Assembly (NCBI RefSeq): GCF_030462475.1
Contig: NZ_JASMRZ010000024.1
Coordinates: forward strand, 1 to 32,029
DNA length: 32,029 bases
Reading direction: 5' to 3'
Origin: Variovorax sp. CAN15
GTDB taxonomy: Bacteria; Pseudomonadota; Gammaproteobacteria; Burkholderiales; Burkholderiaceae_C
The first letter of the stretch is position 1, and the number at the start of each line of letters is the position of its first letter. The position numbers and the translations under genes are program-made. Under the pieces are notes generated by a model, which had not been told where the DNA came from, made no database searches, and saw only the letters and a program-made list of their open reading frames with translations. Of the stretch, positions 1-7,991 are shown one piece after another.

Positions 1-5
1 GCCAC

Positions 6-998
6 ATGACGACCGCTGCTGCAAAGCCGCTGCTGCAGGTGCGCAACCTGCGAAAGCACTACACCACGCCCAAGCGCTGGCTGCGGCCGGCCCGGCCGGC
101 GATCCAGGCGGTGGACGGCGTTTCCTTCTCGGTCGCGCGCGGCGAGACGCTATCGCTGGTGGGTGAATCAGGCTGCGGCAAGACGACCACGGCCAAGTCG
201 GTGCTGCGGCTGGTGGAGCCCAGCGCGGGCTCGGTGCAGCTCGAAGGCGAGGAACTGCTGACGCTCTCCGCGAACGAGATGCGCATGCGCCGGCGGCAGC
301 TGCAGATCATCTTCCAGGACCCGTATGCCTCGCTGAACCCGCGCCTGACGGCCGGCGACATCGTGGCCGAGCCCATGCGCAACTTCGGCATGGGCGCGGC
401 GGCCGAGCGGCGCGAGCGCGTGCAGTGGCTGTTCTCGCGCGTGGGGCTGCGGCCGGAGGCGGCGAAGAAGTTTCCGCACGAGTTCTCGGGCGGGCAGCGC
501 CAGCGCCTGGGCATCGCGCGGGCACTGGCGCTGAACCCGAAGCTGATCGTGTGCGACGAGCCCGTGTCGGCGCTCGACGTGTCGGTGCAGGCGCAGGTGG
601 TCAACCTGCTGATGGACCTGCAGGCCGAGTTCGGCATCGCCTACCTCTTCGTGGCGCACGACCTCGCGGTGGTTCGGCACATCAGCCACCGGGTGGCGGT
701 GATGTACCTCGGCCACATCGTGGAGATCGCCGAGCGCGACACGCTGTTCTCGGCGCCGCTGCATCCGTACACCGAGATCCTCCTGTCGGCCGTGCCGGTG
801 CCCAACCCGCGCACACCGGCGCGCCGCATGCTGCTGCAGGGCGATCCGCCGAGCCCGGCGAACCCGCCTTCGGGCTGCCGCTTCCACACCCGCTGCCCGA
901 TGGCGCAGGCGGTGTGCAAGGAGAAGGCACCCGAGCTGGGCGAGAGGCCGTCGTCATCCGCGAACGGAAGCCATCTGGTCGCCTGCCATTTCCGCTGA
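6..998 (+). CDS. Dipeptide/oligopeptide ABC transporter ATP-binding protein (DppF/OppF type)
   Basis: This is the cytoplasmic ATPase of a peptide-import ABC transporter. It powers uptake together with a second ATPase, two permeases and a binding protein, which would lie upstream of the window. Visible motifs in order are the Walker A GESGCGKTT near residue 54, the Q-loop in IIFQDPYASLNP, the signature FSGGQRQRLGIARAL, Walker B LIVCDEPVSALD and the switch histidine in FVAHDL. The C-terminal GCRFHTRCP segment is the extra domain typical of oligopeptide ATPases. The length of 330 aa is normal for the DppF/OppF group. The ATG lies almost at the window edge, so any overlap with a preceding gene cannot be seen. 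A deacylase gene follows 16 bases downstream, which suggests one operon and a substrate such as D-amino-acid-containing or N-acylated peptides. The family is certain; the substrate is inferred. Confidence 0.93.
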   Translation: MTTAAAKPLLQVRNLRKHYTTPKRWLRPARPAIQAVDGVSFSVARGETLSLVGESGCGKTTTAKSVLRLVEPSAGSVQLEGEELLTLSANEMRMRRRQLQIIFQDPYASLNPRLTAGDIVAEPMRNFGMGAAAERRERVQWLFSRVGLRPEAAKKFPHEFSGGQRQRLGIARALALNPKLIVCDEPVSALDVSVQAQVVNLLMDLQAEFGIAYLFVAHDLAVVRHISHRVAVMYLGHIVEIAERDTLFSAPLHPYTEILLSAVPVPNPRTPARRMLLQGDPPSPANPPSGCRFHTRCPMAQAVCKEKAPELGERPSSSANGSHLVACHFR

Positions 999-1014
999 AG
1001 AAAGGATTTCTCCC

Positions 1015-2475
1015 GTGTCCGAAAAGCCATCTCACTACGAACTTCTGATCCGCGGCGGCACCGTGATCGACGGCACCAAGGCGCCGCGATTCGATGCCGA
1101 CATCGGCATCGTGGGCGACCGCATCGTCGCCATCGGCAAGCTCGCGGGCCACACGGCGGAACAGACGATCGACGCCACCGGCCGCATCGTCGCGCCGGGC
1201 TTCATCGACTCGCACACGCACGACGACCAGGCTGTGCTGTCGCAGGCGCAGATGCCCTTCAAGGTGTCGCAGGGCGTGACCACGGTGGTGGCGGGCAACT
1301 GCGGCATCAGCGCCGCACCGCTGCGCGCCGACATGGACCTGCCCATGCCGCTGAGCCTGCTCGATTCGCCCGCCGAGGGCCGCTTCACCAGCTTCGCCGC
1401 GTACCTCGACGCGCTTCGCGCGACGCCATCGTCGGTGAACGTCGCCGCGATGGTGGGCCATTCGACCCTGCGCGCCGTGGCGATGGCCGACCTCGACCGC
1501 CCCGCGAACGAGGCCGAGATCAAGGCCATGCAGGCGATGGTCGAGGAAGCGATGCAGGCCGGCGCCATCGGCCTTTCGACCGGCACCTTCTACCCGCCCG
1601 CGGTGAAGGCGACGACCGAGGAGATCATCGAGGTCGGCCGCCCGCTCAGCGCGCGCAAGGCGCTGTACGTGACCCATATGCGCGACGAAAGCGACCGCGT
1701 GATGGAGTCGCTGGAGGAAACCTTCCACATCGGCCGGGCGCTGGGCATTCCGGTGGTGGTGTCGCACCACAAGGTGCAGAACACGCGCAACTTCGGCAAG
1801 ACGAAGGTGACGCTGCCCTTCATCCAGGAGGCGATGAAGCACCAGTGCATCGGGCTCGACTGCTACCCGTACACCGCCGGCTCCACCATGATCCGCACCG
1901 ACCGCGGGATGATGGAAGGCCGCGTGCTCATCGCCTCGAGCGTGCCGCACCCCGAGTGCGCGGGCCGCGACCTGAAGGACATCGCGGCCGGATGGGGCGT
2001 GTCGGGCGAGGAGGCGGCCAGGCGGCTGCAGCCCGGCAGCGCCATCTATTTCATGATGGACGAGGACGACGTGCAGCGCATCCTCGCCTTCGACGAGACC
2101 ATGATCGGCTCCGACGGCATTCCGCTGGGCGACAAGCCGCATCCGCGCCTGTGGGGCACCTTCCCGCGCGTGCTGGGGCATTACAGCCGCGACGTCGGCC
2201 TGTTCCCGCTGGAGACTGCCGTGTGGAAGATGACCGGGCTTACCGCCCGCAACTTCGGCCTGCACGAGCGCGGCACGCTGAAGCCGGGCCACCACGCCGA
2301 CGTGGTGATCTTCGATGCCGCGACGGTGCGCGACACCGCGAACTACGAATCGCCGATGCAGCCGGCCGAAGGCATCGACGCGGTGATCGTGAATGGCGCC
2401 CTCACCTGGCGCAACGGGGCGCACTGCGGGATGCGCAACGGGCAGGTGATCACGCGGCGCGAAGCGACTGCGTGA
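1015..2475 (+). CDS. N-acyl-D-amino-acid deacylase (D-aminoacylase family amidohydrolase)
   Basis: This is a zinc amidohydrolase that should release free D-amino acids from N-acyl-D-amino acids. Metal and catalytic positions of the family are visible: HTH in DSHTHDD near residue 65, the family cysteine in GNCGIS, histidines in YVTHMRDES and VSHHKVQN, and the catalytic aspartate in SDGIPLGDKPHPR. The C-terminal part (GTLKPGHHADVVIFD) closes the composite beta domain typical of amidohydrolases. The length of 486 aa fits D-aminoacylases. The start is a GTG at 1015 preceded by GAAAGGA. It follows the ABC ATPase by 16 bases and is probably co-transcribed with it. A racemase and a D-amino-acid oxidoreductase lie a few kilobases away, which supports a D-amino-acid role. 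A dihydroorotase- or hydantoinase-like activity is less likely because of the cysteine motif. Confidence 0.9.
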   Translation: MSEKPSHYELLIRGGTVIDGTKAPRFDADIGIVGDRIVAIGKLAGHTAEQTIDATGRIVAPGFIDSHTHDDQAVLSQAQMPFKVSQGVTTVVAGNCGISAAPLRADMDLPMPLSLLDSPAEGRFTSFAAYLDALRATPSSVNVAAMVGHSTLRAVAMADLDRPANEAEIKAMQAMVEEAMQAGAIGLSTGTFYPPAVKATTEEIIEVGRPLSARKALYVTHMRDESDRVMESLEETFHIGRALGIPVVVSHHKVQNTRNFGKTKVTLPFIQEAMKHQCIGLDCYPYTAGSTMIRTDRGMMEGRVLIASSVPHPECAGRDLKDIAAGWGVSGEEAARRLQPGSAIYFMMDEDDVQRILAFDETMIGSDGIPLGDKPHPRLWGTFPRVLGHYSRDVGLFPLETAVWKMTGLTARNFGLHERGTLKPGHHADVVIFDAATVRDTANYESPMQPAEGIDAVIVNGALTWRNGAHCGMRNGQVITRREATA

Positions 2476-2493
2476 GGGCGGCCTGAGCGGGGC

Positions 2494-2697
2494 TCAGTCG
2501 GGCGCGTTCATGACCCGGTCGAATTCTTCGTCGGCCGGCACGTTGTCCGCGTCGAGTTCGCTCGCGTCGGAGAGATCGATACCCGTTTCTTCCGAGAGAT
2601 CGTCGCCCACGTCGATGTCGGGCTCCTCGAAATCGTCGACGGGCGTGTTGTCCTCATCGTCTTCGGCGGGCGAAGCGGATCGCGCGGTGGCGTTCAT
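2494..2697 (-). CDS. Small acidic hypothetical protein (67 aa)
   Basis: I do not recognise a named family. The 67-residue product is extremely acidic: Asp and Glu make up much of residues 12-60 (DDEDN, DDFEEPDIDVGDD, EETGIDLSD), with no cysteine and no hydrophobic segment. It is therefore probably a soluble, largely disordered protein. The ATG at 2697 is preceded by an AGGAA ribosome-binding site at good spacing, and codon usage matches the surrounding chromosome, so it looks expressed. It lies convergent to the deacylase gene with 18 bases between the stops. Function is unknown; acidic low-complexity proteins can act as nucleic-acid mimics or metal binders, but nothing here shows that. Confidence 0.7.
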   Translation of the reverse strand: MNATARSASPAEDDEDNTPVDDFEEPDIDVGDDLSEETGIDLSDASELDADNVPADEEFDRVMNAPD

Positions 2698-2811
2698 GAT
2701 CTGTTCCTCGGCTGATTTCTGACTGGCCCCCTATGGTGCGCCTGTTTCAGCCGTTACGGTTCATCCGGCGCGAGGCTTCGGTGTCGGAAAGTTTCGCGCC
2801 AGGCCGGAAGA

Positions 2812-3705
2812 TCAGTCCTTGTGCACGTGTCCATGCTCACCGTGGCCGGGGTCGTCATGGCCGTGCTCGTGCCCATGCTCGCCGTGGGCGAGGCGGCTCA
2901 CCAGCGTGACCAGTACGATGCCCGCCGCCAGCCACAGGATCTGCGCGGCCGTCTGGCGGGCCGGCAGGCGCTTCTGCAGCTGCGGAATCAGGTCGGCCAG
3001 CGCCACGTAGACAAAGCTGCTGCCGGCCAGCACCAGGAAGTACGGCAGCAGGCCGTGCAACTGGTCGACCAGCCACCAGCCCGCGATGCCGCCCAGTGCG
3101 GTCATGGTGCCGGCGAGCGACACCTTCACCAGCGCCGCGCGCTGGTTGGCCGAGCTCTGGCGCAGCACGACGAGGTCGCCGATGTGGTGCGGAATTTCGT
3201 GCGCCAGCACCGCCAGCGCGGCCACGAGGCCCAGGCGGATGTCGGCGGTGAAGGCCGAGGCGATCAGGATGCCGTCGCCGAAGCAGTGCACGCTGTCGCC
3301 CGTCAGCACGGCCCAGCCGCCGGTGCGGGGGCCGTGGTCGTGGGAATGACCATGGGCGTGGTCATGTCCGTGGTGATCGTGGCCGTCCGCCCCGTTCTTC
3401 TCTTCGCCGTGATGGTGCTCGTGCCCGTGGTGCCACAACTCCGCCTTGTCGAGCAGGAAGAAGAACACCAGTCCGAACAGCAGCACACCGAACAGCAGCG
3501 CGGGCTCGATGCGGCTTTCGAAGGCCTCGGGCAGCAGGTGCATGAACGCGGTGGCGAGCAGCGCGCCGGCCGCCAGGCTCAGCAGGTGCTGCGGGTTCAC
3601 GCCGCCCGAGCCGCTGCGCACGCCCACCTTCAACAGCAGGGCCGCGACCCAGACGCTTCCGATACCGGCAACCAGGGTCGCCGCGATGATGACTATCAAA
3701 TTCAT
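2812..3705 (-). CDS. ZIP-family divalent metal transporter
   Basis: This is an inner-membrane permease for divalent metals, probably zinc. The 297-aa protein has the ZIP layout: hydrophobic helices at about 1-25, 40-60 and 68-86, a His-rich cytoplasmic loop at about 91-125, then the transport motifs HCFGDG near 140 and AHEIPHHIGD near 168, which match the family's HNxxDG and HExPHE metal-site helices, followed by further helices to about 270. A second His-rich run ends the protein (residues 272-297). The ATG at 3705 gives a complete first helix. It stands alone, with no metalloregulator adjacent. The family is secure; the metal is inferred. Confidence 0.88.
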   Translation of the reverse strand: MNLIVIIAATLVAGIGSVWVAALLLKVGVRSGSGGVNPQHLLSLAAGALLATAFMHLLPEAFESRIEPALLFGVLLFGLVFFFLLDKAELWHHGHEHHHGEEKNGADGHDHHGHDHAHGHSHDHGPRTGGWAVLTGDSVHCFGDGILIASAFTADIRLGLVAALAVLAHEIPHHIGDLVVLRQSSANQRAALVKVSLAGTMTALGGIAGWWLVDQLHGLLPYFLVLAGSSFVYVALADLIPQLQKRLPARQTAAQILWLAAGIVLVTLVSRLAHGEHGHEHGHDDPGHGEHGHVHKD

Positions 3706-3763
3706 AGCTGCTTGCGCAAGAAAGACGGCCGCCGGAACTGTTTCAGGGGCCGCATACCGTTCA

Positions 3764-3796
3764 TAAAAAGAGAAAGGCCGTCACGCGGACGGCCTT
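3764..3796 (-). terminator. Intrinsic terminator after the dienelactone hydrolase-like gene
   Basis: Read on the minus strand, AAGGCCGTC and GACGGCCTT form a 9-bp perfect stem around a 5-base loop (3774-3796), followed by a T-rich stretch TCTCTTTTTA. It lies about 30 bases after the stop of the minus-strand gene that ends at 3826 and before the start of the ZIP gene, so it should separate the two transcripts. Confidence 0.75.
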
Positions 3797-3825
3797 CGGC
3801 GGGGGTTGGCTGACGGGCGCCGTCT

Positions 3826-4725
3826 TCAGGCGACGCCGTTGGCTTTGAACCAGGCCGTGGCACGCTGCCAGCCGTCTTCCGCCGCACTTTTCACGTAGCT
3901 GGGGCGGTAGTCGGCATGGAACGCGTGACCCGCTTCGGGATACACTACGAAGCTCGACGCCTTGGCCGCCGGGGTTCCGGTTGCCAGAGCCGCTTTCATC
4001 TTATCAACCGTGTCAAGGGGGATGCCCTGATCTTTTCCGCCGTAGAGGCCGAGCACCGGCGCCTGCAGGCTTGCGGCGATGTCGATGGGGTGCTTCGGGG
4101 TCAGATCGCTGGCCTGGCCGACCAGCCGGCCGTACCAGGCAACGCCCGCCTTGACCTTGCCCGTGGCCGCATAGAGCCAGACGATGCGCCCGCCCCAGCA
4201 GAAGCCGGTGATGCCGGCCTTGCTGGTGTCGCCGCCGTTGGCCCTGGCATAGGCCAGCGCGCCGTCGAGGTCCGCCATGACCTGCGCGTCGGGCACCTTG
4301 GAGACGATGTCGGCCTGCAGCTTCGGGATGTCGGTGTAGCCGCGCGGGTCGCCCTGGCGCGCATACAGCTCGGGCGCGATGGCCAGGTAGCCGAGCCTGG
4401 CGAAGCGGCGGCAGGTGTCGGCAATGTATTCGTGCACGCCGAAGATCTCCTGCACCACCAGGATCACGGGCAGGCCGGTCTTCCCGGCGGGCGCTGCCGC
4501 ATAGGCGGGCACGTCGAAGCCGTTGACGGTGTACTTGATGGGGCCGGCCTTCAGACCGTCGGCCGGGGTGCCGATGGCGGTCTGCGCCATCACCGGCATC
4601 ACCGCGGCCGCATAGCCGACGCCGATGGCGGCCTTGATGGCGGTGCGGCGGGTGGCACCCTGCTCGGTGCTGCCGCCGGGGCGAAGCGAATCGAAGTCGG
4701 AACGGCTGTCGTCGTCGAGAGGCAT
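3826..4725 (-). CDS. Dienelactone hydrolase family protein, exported
   Basis: This is an alpha/beta hydrolase of the dienelactone hydrolase family. The family triad is visible: the cysteine nucleophile in GFCWGGR, the aspartate in YGGKDQGIPLD and the histidine in PEAGHAFHADY. The N-terminal region carries a twin-arginine-like leader (ATRRTAIKAAIGVGYAAAVMP) ending near MAQT, so the enzyme is probably sent to the periplasm by Tat. The start chosen is the ATG at 4725 (MPLDDDS), giving 299 aa; an upstream in-frame ATG at 4833 would add residues unlike the family. No aromatic-degradation genes surround it, so the true substrate is open; many exported members are of unknown specificity. It is followed by an intrinsic terminator. 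Confidence 0.85.
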   Translation of the reverse strand: MPLDDDSRSDFDSLRPGGSTEQGATRRTAIKAAIGVGYAAAVMPVMAQTAIGTPADGLKAGPIKYTVNGFDVPAYAAAPAGKTGLPVILVVQEIFGVHEYIADTCRRFARLGYLAIAPELYARQGDPRGYTDIPKLQADIVSKVPDAQVMADLDGALAYARANGGDTSKAGITGFCWGGRIVWLYAATGKVKAGVAWYGRLVGQASDLTPKHPIDIAASLQAPVLGLYGGKDQGIPLDTVDKMKAALATGTPAAKASSFVVYPEAGHAFHADYRPSYVKSAAEDGWQRATAWFKANGVA

Positions 4726-4829
4726 GTATCGGGCTCCGGTTGGATCGTCGGACAAGGGACGTGGCGTTGTGGAAAAACGCACGCCGCAATGTAGGCGAAA
4801 TCGGCTGGTGGCCCTATGTCCCCCAAACT

Positions 4830-5579
4830 TCAATGGGGTTGGCGCGCTGCGTAGGCCCGCCGGGCCAGCGCGGCCGCCAGTACCTGCGCCGGGTCGACCA
4901 GATCAAGCCCCGCCACCGCAGCCGAGCCCTGCAGGCCCAGCGGCACCTCGGTGCAGCCCATGATGATGGTGATCGCGCCGTGTCGTTCGGCCAGCCCCAG
5001 GGCCACCTCCGAAAAGCACCGCTCGGCCAATTGCATGTTGCCGGCCTTCACGCCGTCGAAGATGCCGCGCGTGATGGCCTGGCGCTCTTCGGGCAACGGC
5101 ACATGGCAGTCCAGCCCGGCTTCGGCCAGGGCCTGCTCGTAGAGCCGCACGCGATAGGTGCCCTCGGTAGCCATCAGTGCCACGCTGCTTGCGCCCCGCG
5201 CGGCCAGGTGCCGAGCGGTCTCCCGCGCCATGTGCAGCAGCTCGATCTGCGGAAAGCGCTGCTGCAGGTCGGCGTGCCAGGCATGCGCCGTGTTGCAGGC
5301 GATGGCCACGGTCCTGCTGCCGAGCGCGGCAAGCCGGCCGATGGCCTGCAGCATCGGCTCCAACGGCTGATGCGCGCCCTGATTGGTGGAGGCCAGCGCG
5401 TCGGTGCGGTCGGGCACCGGCACCTGCGCGAGCCAGTGCTCGGGAAAGGACTGGTCGCGCACCGGTTCGCCGCGCGCGCGCAGCTGCTGCGCGCAGGCCT
5501 GCACGAACAGCCGCACGAAATCGGCGCCCGCCGCAGGCCCCATGCCGCCAAGAATGCCGACGACGTTGGTCGAACTCAT
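4830..5579 (-). CDS. Aspartate/glutamate racemase family protein
   Basis: This is a cofactor-independent amino-acid racemase that would interconvert L- and D-aspartate or glutamate, or a related amino acid, in the cytoplasm. It begins with the family signature GILGGMGP near residue 8. Both catalytic cysteines are present, the first in IACNTAH and the second in IIMGCTEVPL. The length of 249 aa is typical. The ATG at 5579 begins exactly at the conserved N-terminus, although the same frame stays open further upstream. It lies 116 bases downstream of a glutamate/aspartate-type binding-protein gene on the same strand, with a GC-rich repeat-like spacer between them. The binding protein could deliver the amino acid that this enzyme racemises. 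Substrate assignment is inference. Confidence 0.88.
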   Translation of the reverse strand: MSSTNVVGILGGMGPAAGADFVRLFVQACAQQLRARGEPVRDQSFPEHWLAQVPVPDRTDALASTNQGAHQPLEPMLQAIGRLAALGSRTVAIACNTAHAWHADLQQRFPQIELLHMARETARHLAARGASSVALMATEGTYRVRLYEQALAEAGLDCHVPLPEERQAITRGIFDGVKAGNMQLAERCFSEVALGLAERHGAITIIMGCTEVPLGLQGSAAVAGLDLVDPAQVLAAALARRAYAARQPH

Positions 5580-5600
5580 GATCTCTCTATCTCTGTTTCT

Positions 5601-5693
5601 GCAATGCCGCGGAACCGGCTTCGCCGCTGCGCTGGCATCGCCCCCGGAAGGGGGTTGGCGCAGCGCCACGAAGTCCGCGCGGCGTGGGGGTGA
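5601..5693. repeat. GC-rich intergenic dyad element, possibly a dispersed repeat
   Basis: The spacer between the binding-protein and racemase genes contains a short strong hairpin (CCCCC-GGAA-GGGGG around 5641-5654) flanked by GC-rich imperfect dyads. It resembles dispersed intergenic elements that I recall from Comamonadaceae genomes. Only one copy is visible in this window, so its repetitive nature is not shown here. Confidence 0.35.
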
Positions 5694-5695
5694 AC

Positions 5696-6586
5696 TCAGG
5701 TCGCGGGCTTGTCGCTGAGGGCTTTGAGGTTCTCTTTCAGCTGCGGGCTCATCGGCAGGTTGAGCGGCACGTTCTTCGGCGGGATCGGCTGCATGAACCA
5801 CTTGTTGTAGAGCTTCTCGAATTCGCCGCTCTTCATCAGGCCCGCGAAGGTGTCGTCCACCAGCTTCTTGAAGGCGGGGTCGTCCTTGGGCAGCATGCAG
5901 GCGTAGGGTTCCACCTGCAGCGAGTCGCCAACCACCTCGTAGTCGCCCGGCGTCTTGGCATTGGCGATCAAGCCGTACAGCAGGATGTCGTCCATGGCGA
6001 AGGCCACGGCGCGGTCGCTCTCGAGCAGCAGGAAGGCATCGGCGTGGTCCTTGCCGAGCACGAGGTCGATGCCGAGGTTCTTCTCGATGTTGTACTTGCG
6101 CATGACCAGGACGTTGGTGGTGCCGGTGGTACTGGCCACGGTCTTCTTCGCGAGGTCGGCGTAGTTCCTGATGTTGGAGGACTTCTTCACCAGCAGTCGC
6201 GTGCCGGTATAGAAATGGTTGATGGCGAAGGCCACGTCCTTGCCGCGCGCCGTGTTGTTGGTGGTGGAGCCGCACTCCAGGTCGATGGTGCCGTTGGTGA
6301 TCAGCGGGATTCGGTTCTGCGAGGTCACGGGCATCAGCGCCACCTGCAGGTTGGGTTTGTTCAGTTTTTTCTTCACGGCCTCGACCACGGCATTGGAGAG
6401 ATCGACCGAGAACCCGATGGGCTTGCCGGGTCCGTCGAGATAACTGAAGGGCACAGACGATTCACGGTATGCCAGAGTGATCTTGCCGGACTCGGCGATC
6501 TTGGCGAGCGTGTCGGCGGCCTGCGCGCCTGTTGCGGCGAAAAGCAGCGAGGCGACCATGGAAGCCATCAGGACAGGGAGTTTCAT
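5696..6586 (-). CDS. Glutamate/aspartate-type ABC transporter substrate-binding protein (GltI-like)
   Basis: This is a periplasmic amino-acid-binding protein of the GltI group. The N-terminus MKLPVLMASMVASLLFAATGAQA is a clear signal peptide with cleavage expected after AQA. The mature part carries blocks very close to GltI: RESSVPFSY, VEAVKKKLNKP, TSQNRIPL and ECGSTTNN, ending with NKWFMQPIPPKN. The start chosen is the ATG at 6586, because earlier in-frame codons would extend beyond the signal peptide. No permease or ATPase gene of the matching type lies next to it, so it is an orphan binding protein that must use a transporter encoded elsewhere. It is transcribed toward the racemase gene and divergently from the D-amino-acid oxidoreductase, and the 193-base space between them may hold shared regulation. 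Confidence 0.9.
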   Translation of the reverse strand: MKLPVLMASMVASLLFAATGAQAADTLAKIAESGKITLAYRESSVPFSYLDGPGKPIGFSVDLSNAVVEAVKKKLNKPNLQVALMPVTSQNRIPLITNGTIDLECGSTTNNTARGKDVAFAINHFYTGTRLLVKKSSNIRNYADLAKKTVASTTGTTNVLVMRKYNIEKNLGIDLVLGKDHADAFLLLESDRAVAFAMDDILLYGLIANAKTPGDYEVVGDSLQVEPYACMLPKDDPAFKKLVDDTFAGLMKSGEFEKLYNKWFMQPIPPKNVPLNLPMSPQLKENLKALSDKPAT

Positions 6587-6674
6587 TCGAGCCTTCAAAC
6601 GGTTGAGCTGAACAGGCGACCAGTGTAGGAACGGGCGAAACAAAACCACAAATTCCAATAGCAAGCTGATCCAT

Positions 6675-6691
6675 GCCCAAAGGTTATGGGC
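6675..6691. promoter_or_regulatory. Dyad in the divergent spacer, possible regulator site
   Basis: GCCCA-N7-TGGGC lies between the binding-protein gene and the divergent FAD oxidoreductase gene. Interrupted dyads of this kind are common LysR-type targets, and a LysR gene is two genes away, but no direct link can be shown. The call rests only on symmetry and position. Confidence 0.3.
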
Positions 6692-6779
6692 GGGAGTTCT
6701 TTTGGCATTTCCGCACCGGGCCGCGCGCGCCTACAGTCGCATTCACCGTTCTCAATTCAATCTCCGGAAAGCTGCTTCC

Positions 6780-7991
6780 ATGCATGTGTGTGTGCTCGGT
6801 GCCGGCATCGTGGGCCTGGCGACCGCCTGGCAGCTCGAGCGCCAGGGCCATCAGGTCACCGTGATCGACCGCGCCGCCCCCGGCTCGGGCGCGAGCGGCG
6901 GCAACGGCGCGCAACTCAGCTACTCGTACGTGCAGCCGCTGGCCGATCCATCGATCTGGAAGCAGCTGCCCAAGCTGCTGCTGTCGTCCACCTCGCCACT
7001 CAAGCTGCGCCCGCAGCTCGATCCGCTGCAATGGCGCTGGGGCATGGAATTTCTCGCAGCCTGCAACGCGCGCACCTCGCGCGACACCACCGCACGGCTG
7101 CTGGAACTGGCCGCGTCGAGCCGCGTCGAGTTCGAGGCCATGCGCGCCGAGCTCTCGCCCGACTGCGATTTCTCCGCCACCGGCAAGCTGGTGCTGTACG
7201 CCAGCGCCGCCTCGCTCGAAGGCGCACGCGGGCAGCTCGAACTTCAGCGCACCATGGGCAGCGAGCAGCGGCTGGTGACGCCCGAGGAATGCATCGCCAT
7301 CGAGCCCGCACTGGCCAGCTACCGCGACCGGATGGCCGGCGCCGTCTACACGCCGAGCGAATGCGCGGCCGACTGCCTCAAGGTGTGCATCGAACTGACG
7401 CGGTCCCTGGGCGCACGCGGCGTGCGCTTCGTGTCCGGCATCGAGGTGCACGGCTTCGTGCGCAGCGGAAGCCGCATCGCCGCCGCGCGCAGCGGCAGCG
7501 GCGACGTGGAAGCCGATGCCTTCGTGATGGCGCTGGGCTCCGCATCGCACAAGCTGGGGCGTGCGCTCGGCGCCTACCTGCCGGTGTATCCGCTCAAGGG
7601 CTACAGCATCACGGTCGACGTCGACCCCGCACCCGGCGCCGCGCCTCGCGTGAACGTGACCGACAGCGCGCGCAAGGTGGTGTTCGCGCGCATCGGCTCT
7701 CGCCTGCGCGTGGCAGGCATGGCCGAACTCGTCGGGCACGACGCGAGCATTCCGGCCACGCGCATCGAGACGCTGGCAGCAGCCACGCGCGCCCTCTTCC
7801 CGCACGCGAGCCGGCTTGAGGATCTGCACCCGTGGACCGGCATGCGCCCCGCCACGCCCAGGGGGCTTCCGATCATCGGCCGGCTGGAGAGCGCGCCATC
7901 GAACATGCTGTTCAACACCGGACACGGCGCGCTGGGCTTCACGCTGGCCTTCGGCTCGGCGCTGCGCATCGCGCAGGCGTTGCAGCCCTAG
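6780..7991 (+). CDS. FAD-dependent D-amino-acid dehydrogenase-like oxidoreductase (DadA type)
   Basis: This is a flavoprotein of the DAO/DadA family that would oxidatively deaminate D-amino acids at the membrane. The dinucleotide-binding motif GAGIVG begins at residue 8 and is followed by the acidic end of the second strand in VTVIDRA. The conserved SASGGNGAQ-like segment and the C-terminal GMRPATPRGLPIIG and NTGHGALGFTLAFGSA blocks, which bind FAD, are present. The start chosen is the ATG at 6780 with GGAAAG upstream, giving 403 aa. Its stop overlaps the stop end of the convergent LysR gene by 4 bases. With the deacylase and racemase nearby, a D-amino-acid catabolic role fits well. An alternative is a sarcosine or glycine oxidase-like enzyme of the same fold. 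Confidence 0.88.
   Translation: MHVCVLGAGIVGLATAWQLERQGHQVTVIDRAAPGSGASGGNGAQLSYSYVQPLADPSIWKQLPKLLLSSTSPLKLRPQLDPLQWRWGMEFLAACNARTSRDTTARLLELAASSRVEFEAMRAELSPDCDFSATGKLVLYASAASLEGARGQLELQRTMGSEQRLVTPEECIAIEPALASYRDRMAGAVYTPSECAADCLKVCIELTRSLGARGVRFVSGIEVHGFVRSGSRIAAARSGSGDVEADAFVMALGSASHKLGRALGAYLPVYPLKGYSITVDVDPAPGAAPRVNVTDSARKVVFARIGSRLRVAGMAELVGHDASIPATRIETLAAATRALFPHASRLEDLHPWTGMRPATPRGLPIIGRLESAPSNMLFNTGHGALGFTLAFGSALRIAQALQP

Noticed and set aside
682..2424. Long open frame antisense to the ABC ATPase and deacylase genes
   Set aside because: It is an Arg/His/Ala-rich shadow caused by high GC at third positions; the opposite strand carries fully motif-supported enzymes.
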